Assembly (NCBI RefSeq): GCF_003206065.1
Contig: NZ_PZJQ01000004.1
Coordinates: 1,446,658 to 1,510,657 of the forward strand
Direction: 5' to 3'
From: Salinicola halimionae
GTDB lineage: Bacteria > Pseudomonadota > Gammaproteobacteria > Pseudomonadales > Halomonadaceae
Length of the DNA stretch: 64,000 nt
The notes beneath the pieces are model-generated. The model was not told where the DNA came from, did not search any database, and was given only the letters and a program-made list of their open reading frames with translations. Position numbers and translations under genes: made by a program. Shown here in pieces: positions 57,566 to 64,000 of the stretch (the first letter of the stretch is position 1; each line of letters begins with the position of its first letter).

Positions 57566-58567
57566 TCAGCCACCGGCCCGACGGGTCTGTTTCCAACGAT
57601 CGAACATGACCGCGAGCAGCAGAATCGCCCCGCGCACCAGGTATTGGTAGAAAGTGGGGACGTTGAGCAGCCCCATCGCGTTCTGTACACAACCCATGAT
57701 CAGCACACCGACCAACACGCCGGTAATCGATGCCACACCACCGGAGAGTGATACGCCACCCAGTACGCAGGCCGAAATCACCGCCAGCTCGAGCCCTTGA
57801 GACGTGTTGGGATCACCAAGGCCCATGCGCGAGGTAAGCAATACCCCGGCAATTCCTGCCACCAGGCCCTGGAGGGCGAACACCATGATCTTCAGCCGAC
57901 GGACGTTGACGCCGGCAAGGCTGGCCGCCTCCGAATTGCCCCCGGTCGCCAGCGTATTACGGCCGAACGCCGTCATGTTGAGGACGACGCCGAATATCAG
58001 AAAGCAGACGATCATCGTCCACACCGGCAACGTCAAACCGAGAAACGAGGCACTGCCGAGATCGAAGAAGCCCGGCACGGTAATCATCACCGCATCGCCG
58101 CCGGAGGTAATGTAGGCCAGGCCGCGCACGAACTCCATCGCGGCCAATGTCGCAATCAGCGAGTTGATACCGAACCGAGCCACCACGAAGCCATTGAAGG
58201 CGCCCACCGCGGCGCCAGCGGCAATGCCTACCAGCAAGCCGATCGTGACGCTACCGCTGGTCGAAGTGACCATTGCAGCGACTACCCCAGAGAACGCGAC
58301 GATCGACGCTACCGACAGATCGACCTCCCCCAACGCCAGCACCATCATCATGGTGGTGGCAATCGTGCCGATCAGCGTCACCGATAGCAGCAGACCAACG
58401 ATATTACGTTCGGTCAGAAACGATGGCACCAGCACGGAAAGACCGATGAACAGTAGAATGAAAACGGCAATCAACCCGGAGGTATCGAGCAGCGTCCGCA
58501 GCGGCTTGGGAAGCCTCCGGCGTTCTTCGGCCGGCACTGCCGTGGGCGTGGCAACTTTGTCATTCAT
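57566..58567 (-). CDS. araH: L-arabinose ABC transporter permease
   Basis: A 333-residue permease of the ribose/arabinose family (BPD_transp_2) with about eight to ten hydrophobic segments (GLIAVFILLFIGLSVLVPSF, SIVAFSGVVAAMVT, ALQGLVAGIAGVLL). The conserved region GGNSEAASLAGVNVRRLKIMVF matches AraH. Follows araG by about 80 bases. Confidence 0.9.
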   Translation of the reverse strand: MNDKVATPTAVPAEERRRLPKPLRTLLDTSGLIAVFILLFIGLSVLVPSFLTERNIVGLLLSVTLIGTIATTMMMVLALGEVDLSVASIVAFSGVVAAMVTSTSGSVTIGLLVGIAAGAAVGAFNGFVVARFGINSLIATLAAMEFVRGLAYITSGGDAVMITVPGFFDLGSASFLGLTLPVWTMIVCFLIFGVVLNMTAFGRNTLATGGNSEAASLAGVNVRRLKIMVFALQGLVAGIAGVLLTSRMGLGDPNTSQGLELAVISACVLGGVSLSGGVASITGVLVGVLIMGCVQNAMGLLNVPTFYQYLVRGAILLLAVMFDRWKQTRRAGG

Positions 58568-58648
58568 GATTCCGAATCCTCTCGCGATCCATGGCTCTTG
58601 TGGCAGTCGATACCGGACTTGATGCCGGACTTAATGTCGGAGTGAAGG

Positions 58649-60142
58649 TCAGGCCGGCAAGGCCAATCCCAGCAATCGCTCGGGCGTCGCGGCCTCCCGG
58701 GATACGATGTCGATAAGCTCACCGTCTCGCATCACGCCGATTCGATCACAGATGGAACTGACCTCCGCCAAATCACTGGAGATGATCAAGACGCCTTTAC
58801 CTTGCTCGGCTAAATCGTAGAGCAGCGAATAGATGTCGCGGCGCGCGCCGACATCGATGCCCCGTGTGGGCTCGTCCATCACGAACAGATCGATCTCCTC
58901 AGCCAGCCAACGTGCCAGAATCACCTTCTGCTGATTGCCTCCCGACAGGTTGGCGATCGGCGTCTTCGGCCCTGGCGTTCGAATCCGCAACTGACGGATA
59001 TAATCCTCGGCATTCTGAGTTTCCCGTCGCGGGTTGCGGAACCCGCCCCAGCGCTTGAAGAAACGGCGGCAGCTGATATTGAGGTTGTCCGAGACACTGG
59101 CCACCGGAAAGATGCCTTGTGACTTGCGATCTTCCGGGCACATCGCGATGCCGGCACGAATCGCCGCCTGGGGAGAGCCGAACCGACGCGGCGTGCTGTC
59201 GAAGGTGACCTGGCCGGCGGTGGCTCGCTCAACGCCGCAGACCAGGCGCATCAGCTCGCTGCGTCCGGCGCCGACCAGGCCGAAAAGCCCCAGCACTTCG
59301 CCGCGACGTATCTCGAAGCTGATCGGTGCCTTGACGCCTCGCCCCTCGATCCCCTCGAGTCGCATCAGCATCTCGCCCTGCTGGCGTGACCGATAGCCGT
59401 AGACGTCCTCGATCTCCCGCCCCACCATCTCGCTGACGAGAATATCGTGGTCGATCCCCTCCAGAGTGTCGTGGGTGCGAATGTGGCGGCCGTCGCGAAA
59501 CACGGTTACCGCATCGCACATCTCGAACACTTCCTCCATGCGATGGGTCACATAAAGCACCACCCGTCCCTCTCCGCGGAGCCGCGAGACGATCCGTTTG
59601 AGATGCCGGACCTCCTGAACCGAGAGCGAACTGGTGGGTTCGTCGAAGGCAATGATCCGGGCATCCCGCAGCAGCGCCCGCCCGATTTCGATCATCTGCT
59701 GCTGCCCGATCGACAGGTCCCGGACCTTGGTCGAAGGATGAATATCTCCCTCACCCAGCTCTTCCAGAATCGTCATTGCACGCTCGCGCAGCCTGCGCCG
59801 ATCGAGGAAGCCATATTTGACCGGCAACTGTCCCAGCAGCAGATTTTCGGCCACCGAGAGATTGGGCGACAGCGTCAGCTCCTGATAGATGATCGCCACG
59901 CCCTGGCGCAGCGCCTCCCGGGAATTGGCGAAAACGATCGGTTCGTCCCCGATCCATAGCCGACCGCTGGTGACTCGGTTGACGCCGCTCAACACCTTCA
60001 ACAGCGTCGACTTGCCAGCCCCGTTCTCGCCCATCAATGCATGGACCTCGCCCCCTCGCGCCGAGAAGCTGACGCCATCCAGCGCGCGAACCCCGGGGAA
60101 CTCGACGGTAATCCCGTCGATACGTAGATAAGGTTCCGTCAT
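58649..60142 (-). CDS. araG: L-arabinose ABC transporter ATP-binding protein
   Basis: A 497-residue duplicated ATPase. First half: Walker [17 protein letters not shown], signature [15 protein letters not shown], Walker [13 protein letters not shown]. Second half: degenerate [16 protein letters not shown], signature [15 protein letters not shown] and [15 protein letters not shown]. This two-domain form is typical of AraG, XylG and RbsA. Located between araF and araH. Confidence 0.92.
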   Translation of the reverse strand: MTEPYLRIDGITVEFPGVRALDGVSFSARGGEVHALMGENGAGKSTLLKVLSGVNRVTSGRLWIGDEPIVFANSREALRQGVAIIYQELTLSPNLSVAENLLLGQLPVKYGFLDRRRLRERAMTILEELGEGDIHPSTKVRDLSIGQQQMIEIGRALLRDARIIAFDEPTSSLSVQEVRHLKRIVSRLRGEGRVVLYVTHRMEEVFEMCDAVTVFRDGRHIRTHDTLEGIDHDILVSEMVGREIEDVYGYRSRQQGEMLMRLEGIEGRGVKAPISFEIRRGEVLGLFGLVGAGRSELMRLVCGVERATAGQVTFDSTPRRFGSPQAAIRAGIAMCPEDRKSQGIFPVASVSDNLNISCRRFFKRWGGFRNPRRETQNAEDYIRQLRIRTPGPKTPIANLSGGNQQKVILARWLAEEIDLFVMDEPTRGIDVGARRDIYSLLYDLAEQGKGVLIISSDLAEVSSICDRIGVMRDGELIDIVSREAATPERLLGLALPA

Positions 60143-60190
60143 CCCGTTCTCCTCAACACCTCACAGAACCGCTATCACGCCTGGCCGAAC

Positions 60191-61183
60191 TCAAAGCCCC
60201 AGGTCTTCGCGAACCTGCTTCCAGTTGTCGCGCGTCATCAGCGTGCCCGTGGTCTGGGTATTGGCAGGCGGCTGCTTGTCTTCCGTTATCCAGGTGTAGA
60301 GATTGTCGGCGCTCTGACGGCCATGCATGGTCGAACTGACCGCAATCGTGCCGTAGAATCCGGTCGCCTTCTCGCGCGAGAACTCGGCAAACGCTGCCCC
60401 AGAGCCGTTGATACCCACGCCGATGACCTGATCCGGTGACAGTCCATACTGCTCGCTGGCACGAACGCCTCCCAACACGCTCTCTTCATTGAGCGCATAG
60501 ATGACCCAGTGTTCAAAATCACCATTTTTGGACAACACCGGCGATGCCGCCGCGAACGCGCTGCTGGTGTCGGTATTCTGCTGTGGAGCGTCGAAGATAT
60601 TGTCCTTGACGAAGCCGGCATCCAACAGGGCAGCGGTGGCACCGTCCGTGCGCTCCTTGGCAGTCGGGAGCTCGTTATTGCTGATACGCAACGCCGCCAC
60701 GCTCTGCGGATCCCAACCTCGAGCCTTCATCTCCTTGGCGATCGTTTCACCGACCTGTTGACCGATCTTGTAACCCGACATGCCCAGGTGCGGCACGGAA
60801 TCCATCGGCTTGCCGTCCGCGCCAAGGAACTGGTCATCGACGGTAACGACCTTCATCCCATACTGCTTGGCACGATTGGCGATCGCCGGCCCCAGACGAA
60901 CGTCTGGCGGGCAAATGACGAATCCCTGAGCGCCCTGGGAGTTCAGGTTGTCGATGGCACTGAGCACCTGCTGACCGTCTTCGCCCGACAAACGCACGAC
61001 CTCGAAACCTTTCTGCTTTCCGAGTGCGCTTGCAGCGTCCTGCTCATTGATGAACCACGCCTGCTCCGGTTTCTTGACGATGAAGCCGATCTTGACGTCG
61101 TCCTGGGCGTAAAGCGGCGCGACGCCCAGGCCCAAGCTCGACACGCTGAGTACGAGTAATGATGATTTTAGAAAGCGGATCAC
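60191..61183 (-). CDS. araF: L-arabinose-binding periplasmic protein
   Basis: A 330-residue type I periplasmic sugar-binding protein. The signal peptide (LLVLSVSSLGLGVAPLYA) is cut before QDDVK. The mature part resembles E. coli AraF: VKIGFIVKKPEQAWF, AIDNLNSQGAQGFVICPPD, VVTVDDQFLGADGKPMDSVP and GVGINGSGAAFAEFS. GTG 61183 is chosen because GGAGG lies six bases upstream. Ligand specificity among arabinose, galactose and fucose is not certain, but whole-length resemblance favours arabinose. Confidence 0.91.
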   Translation of the reverse strand: MIRFLKSSLLVLSVSSLGLGVAPLYAQDDVKIGFIVKKPEQAWFINEQDAASALGKQKGFEVVRLSGEDGQQVLSAIDNLNSQGAQGFVICPPDVRLGPAIANRAKQYGMKVVTVDDQFLGADGKPMDSVPHLGMSGYKIGQQVGETIAKEMKARGWDPQSVAALRISNNELPTAKERTDGATAALLDAGFVKDNIFDAPQQNTDTSSAFAAASPVLSKNGDFEHWVIYALNEESVLGGVRASEQYGLSPDQVIGVGINGSGAAFAEFSREKATGFYGTIAVSSTMHGRQSADNLYTWITEDKQPPANTQTTGTLMTRDNWKQVREDLGL

Positions 61184-61489
61184 TGGCGGCCTCCAGCCCC
61201 GACGGGGCATTGGGTTGTTATTAGGTAGCTCATTTCACGTCACGGCTGAAATGACAGTAAGCAGTTGGTCAATAACCGGCTAATACCGACCCTTGCAGAA
61301 AGTGATATATCATTTGCTATCAGCAAATCAAAAAGATAACCGGGAGGCGGACACCCAGCCCTTGAGGCGCCTCCCCGCCCCGACTAAAGTCGTTTTACGA
61401 CTTTGGTTAAAACAGACGTTTCATAGTCGCCAAGGCCGCCATTACGGCGGCCCTGGGAAACCTCTAAATGGAGCTTGGCTACTGCTTCA
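61184..61489. other. Intergenic region between the epimerase gene and araF
   Basis: About 305 bases. It holds a perfect inverted repeat ATTTGC-N5-GCAAAT at 61312-61328 and two hairpins without T-runs (61386-61404 and 61434-61452). No gene is supported. Confidence 0.5.
61312..61328 (-). promoter_or_regulatory. Candidate LysR-type operator upstream of araF
   Basis: ATTTGC-TATCA-GCAAAT contains the T-N11-A form typical of LysR sites. It lies about 130 bases before araF on the minus strand; the LysR gene at the end of the window is the obvious candidate regulator. Confidence 0.45.
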
Positions 61490-62758
61490 CTACGAAGAGG
61501 TCTGAGAGTAACGGGACTGGGTCGAGAGGGAATGGGGCGCTGTCTGCGTCGTCGAGAAGCGATAGACGGTGCGGGAATGATATGTCTCGTCCGGCGTCAA
61601 TATCGTTGACGGAAAGTTGGGCTGATTGGGGGAGTCGGGGAAATGCTGCGTTTCCAATGCCAGACCGGAGCGATGCGTATAAGCACGGCCACTCTTGCCC
61701 ATCAAGCTGCCATCGAGGAAGTTGCCCGAGTAGAACTGCAACCCCGGTTCGGTGGTCGCAACCTCGAGAACCCTGCCGCTTTGCGGTTCTTCCACTCTTG
61801 CTGCCAGCGCCAGCTGGCCGGTCGCGCCGGGGTTCTTGCTTAGCACGAAGTTATGATCGTATCCCTTGCCATAGGCCAATTGGGTATTCTTCTGCCCCAT
61901 CCGCGCACCGATGGCAGTTGGCTGGCGGAAATCGAACGGCGTACCACTGACGTCGGCAATCTCGCCAGTCGGGATCAATGTTTGACCGACCGGAGTGAAC
62001 CCGCTCGCGTTGATCGTCAACTCATGGCTCAGAATGGTGCCATGGCCTTCGCCCTGAAGATTGAAATAGCTGTGCTGAGTCAGATTGACCGGCGTCGCGC
62101 GGGACGTTTTCGCGCGATAGTCGATGGAAAGCTCATTATCGTTGGTCAGCGTGTAGCTGACCCGCGTAGAGAGTCGTCCGGGGAAACCTTCTTCGCCGTC
62201 TTCGCTGGTGTAAGTCAAGACCAGACCGCGGCCCTCACTCGACGAGAACGGCTCGGCATGCCACAGCCGCTGATTGAACCCCTTGTCGCCTCCATGCAGG
62301 GTATTGGGCCCATCGTTGGTGGGCAGACGATAGGTCTCACCATCGAGGCTGAAACGGCCACCGGCAATACGATTGCCGTAACGGCCGATCAAGGCACCAA
62401 AGTAGGGGTTGGCCTGGCGATAGGCATTGGAGAGATAATCGTCGAGCGAATCGAAACCCAGCACGATGTCATCCAATTGACCCTGCCGGTCGGGCGTCTT
62501 CAACGACACGATGATGCCGCCATAGTTGATGACTCGCATTTCGAGACCATTGTCGTTGGTGATGCGATAGCAATCGACCTCGCGTCCGTCCGGCAGCTGA
62601 CCAAAGGCGGATCGCTCGATGCCCGGTGGCAGGACACTGGAGGCCTGAGAGTTCATTGGCATCGTCTGCGCCTGCGCTTGTAAAAAGGCCTGACCGATCA
62701 TCAATCCGAACAGCCCGACGCCGAGACAGCGAGGTAGAGAAAAGACATGGCGTGTCAT
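61490..62758 (-). CDS. Aldose 1-epimerase with a signal peptide
   Basis: Mutarotase that interconverts alpha and beta sugar anomers. The 422-residue protein starts MTRHVFSLPRCLGVGLFGLMIGQAFLQAQAQT, a Sec signal, so it is probably periplasmic. Catalytic core: RYGNRIAGGRFSLDGETY, LHGGDKGFNQRLW, TQHSYFNLQGEG (histidine base) and GLALETQHFPDSPNQPNFP (glutamate base). Start at 62758 with AGGAG about eight bases upstream; frame continues 17 codons further. It would convert arabinose anomers before binding by AraF. Divergent from the LysR gene. Confidence 0.9.
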   Translation of the reverse strand: MTRHVFSLPRCLGVGLFGLMIGQAFLQAQAQTMPMNSQASSVLPPGIERSAFGQLPDGREVDCYRITNDNGLEMRVINYGGIIVSLKTPDRQGQLDDIVLGFDSLDDYLSNAYRQANPYFGALIGRYGNRIAGGRFSLDGETYRLPTNDGPNTLHGGDKGFNQRLWHAEPFSSSEGRGLVLTYTSEDGEEGFPGRLSTRVSYTLTNDNELSIDYRAKTSRATPVNLTQHSYFNLQGEGHGTILSHELTINASGFTPVGQTLIPTGEIADVSGTPFDFRQPTAIGARMGQKNTQLAYGKGYDHNFVLSKNPGATGQLALAARVEEPQSGRVLEVATTEPGLQFYSGNFLDGSLMGKSGRAYTHRSGLALETQHFPDSPNQPNFPSTILTPDETYHSRTVYRFSTTQTAPHSLSTQSRYSQTSS

Positions 62759-62920
62759 CGCAAGCTCCTGTTTTTCGTTTAGCTCAATGTTTTTGGTTAT
62801 CATTTCCACTTATCCCGACGTCAGAGCCGATTAATCGCCGCCAATGACGCTCGTTTAAACCGTAGACCGCCGCCCCCGATCTGACTATGCGGGAACTGCA
62901 CGACATGCCTCATAAAAACG

Positions 62921-62932
62921 TCGAATATTCGA
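62921..62932. promoter_or_regulatory. Perfect 12-bp palindrome upstream of the LysR gene
   Basis: TCGAATATTCGA lies 13 bases before the LysR ATG. LysR-type regulators commonly autoregulate from such divergent regions, so it could be an operator. By eye only. Confidence 0.35.
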
Positions 62933-62945
62933 TAGAGATAACGCC

Positions 62946-63959
62946 ATGAGATCCCAACCCACCGACCTTCTGGCACCGGACTGGTTCCTTCGCGTCAGGC
63001 TCAAGTTGCGCCATCTTCAGTTGTTCGTTGCCCTGGATGACTGCCGCAATCTTCATCGGGCGGCGTCCAAACTGGGCATGAGTCAGCCGGCAGCGTCCAA
63101 GCTGCTAGGAGACCTCGAGCACCTGCTCGGAGTCTCGCTATTCGACCGCCACTCTCGTGGCGTGACGCCCAACTGGTATGGGGAAAGCCTGATTCGACAC
63201 GCTCGCGGCATGCTGACCTCGCTGGCACAGGCCAGCGAGGAGATCAATGCGCTCAACGAAGGTAATGCGGGAACGGTATCAATCGGTACGGTACTGGCAC
63301 CCGCCGTGACACTGTTGGCCAGTGCCGTGGAACGCGTGCACCGCGAGAGCCCTCACCTGGAAGTCAATATCGATGTCGACGTCAGCCGCAATCTGGTACC
63401 GAGACTGCGCGACGGCGAGTTCGATTTTGCCATTGCCCGAATTCCCGGCGGAATGCCGGCCGGCGATTTCGTGTTCGAGGAAATCGGGGAGGAGGCGCTC
63501 TGCTTCATATGCCGCGCGGGCCATCCACTCGCGGCGCTGGAAACGTTCGATCTGACCTCGATGCTGGACTATCCATGGGTACTACAGCCCTCGGGCGCGC
63601 TGATGCGCCAACGCGTAGAGCACCTGTTTCTGCATCACAAGGTGGCGCCGCCACAGCGCATCATCAATACGCCGGACATATACATGGCGCTGGCCATGGT
63701 CGACAAGTCGGATTCGGTAACAGTCACGACGCGGGAGGTGGCCGAACTACTCTGCACGCAGCCCCGCTTCGTGATTCTGCCATCGACGGACGCGCTCAGT
63801 GTGCAACCGTTTGGCCTGATCAGCCTGCGCGAGCGGCGCATGTCGCCAGGCGCCGCCAAATTGATGGGCATCCTGCATCAGATGATTCGTGAGCGCCGAG
63901 CGCTCGATTCGACGATCAAGGAAGCCGCATCATCCACCTACAAGGATATAACTCTCTAG
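62946..63959 (+). CDS. LysR-family transcriptional regulator (GbpR-like)
   Basis: A 337-residue regulator. The winged HTH is LKLRHLQLFVALDDCRNLHRAASKLGMSQPAASKLLGDLEHLLGVSLFDRHSRG. The effector domain (about residues 95-300) follows with GTVSIGTVLAPAV and FDFAIARIPGGMPAGDF. It resembles GbpR-type regulators that control galactose/arabinose uptake genes in Agrobacterium and relatives. It is divergent from the epimerase gene and the ara cluster, so it likely responds to arabinose or a derived sugar acid. Confidence 0.88.
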   Translation: MRSQPTDLLAPDWFLRVRLKLRHLQLFVALDDCRNLHRAASKLGMSQPAASKLLGDLEHLLGVSLFDRHSRGVTPNWYGESLIRHARGMLTSLAQASEEINALNEGNAGTVSIGTVLAPAVTLLASAVERVHRESPHLEVNIDVDVSRNLVPRLRDGEFDFAIARIPGGMPAGDFVFEEIGEEALCFICRAGHPLAALETFDLTSMLDYPWVLQPSGALMRQRVEHLFLHHKVAPPQRIINTPDIYMALAMVDKSDSVTVTTREVAELLCTQPRFVILPSTDALSVQPFGLISLRERRMSPGAAKLMGILHQMIRERRALDSTIKEAASSTYKDITL

Positions 63960-64000
63960 ACTCGTGGGACGCTAAACTTGCCGGTCCCTGAACTGGCCAA

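Overview
This 64 kb window is a gene-dense, GC-rich stretch of bacterial chromosome. Gene content and protein resemblances (PsrA and NagZ next to LexA as in Pseudomonas, AcnB, PpsA/PpsR, RutR, RNase J plus a small AT-hook nucleoid protein) suggest a gammaproteobacterium of the Halomonadaceae (Halomonas, Salinicola, Kushneria or Chromohalobacter type). That placement is inference from remembered family relationships; no search was run. I see no insertion sequence, prophage, integron or CRISPR array. This is core chromosome with a few catabolic cassettes.

Layout. 0-5 kb: cysS and glnS (minus strand), divergent from ppiB and lpxH. 4.8-9.5 kb: miaE and a 1308-residue regulator (SARP-type winged helix, BTAD, degenerate cyclase domain, AAA ATPase, helical repeats). 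10-15.5 kb: acnB, a small outer-membrane beta-barrel and a membrane-anchored glycerophosphodiesterase. 15.5-24.6 kb: ppsA with its regulator ppsR, hpt-nagZ-psrA, the SOS pair lexA-dinB and purU. 25-34.2 kb: RNase J, an H-NS-like protein, a molybdenum-cofactor operon with a fused moaC-moaD gene (moaCD-moaE-moaA), upp-mobA-mobB with stop-start overlaps, and the salvage/repair genes ung, gpt, apt and ribE. 34.5-39.7 kb: rutR, methionine importer metNIQ, the free methionine sulfoxide reductase msrC, and an HDOD protein. 39.8-49.5 kb: a six-gene glycerol ABC importer of the Rhizobium glpSTPQUV type, two tRNA-Val(GAC) genes, glpR and glpD. 49.6-54 kb: an EEP-family membrane protein, fumC, a zinc alcohol dehydrogenase and a YjbQ-family protein. 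54-64 kb: an L-arabinose cassette (arabonate dehydratase, GntP-type permease, araHGF, periplasmic aldose 1-epimerase) with a divergent LysR regulator.

How the genes work together. Glycerol would enter through the ABC importer and be oxidised as glycerol 3-phosphate by GlpD under GlpR; no glpK lies in the window. L-arabinose would be bound by AraF, imported by AraGH and degraded oxidatively through L-arabonate; the dehydrogenase, lactonase and later steps are not in the window. PpsA makes PEP for gluconeogenesis from such substrates and PpsR would switch it on and off. MetNIQ with MsrC pairs methionine import with repair of oxidised free methionine. 

The observations most worth a second look are the MoaC-MoaD fusion, the large regulator whose cyclase domain has lost its metal-binding positions, and three exact-period 28-bp repeats with near-palindromic cores between LexA-like boxes and lexA. 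No clearly new defence or mobile system was found.
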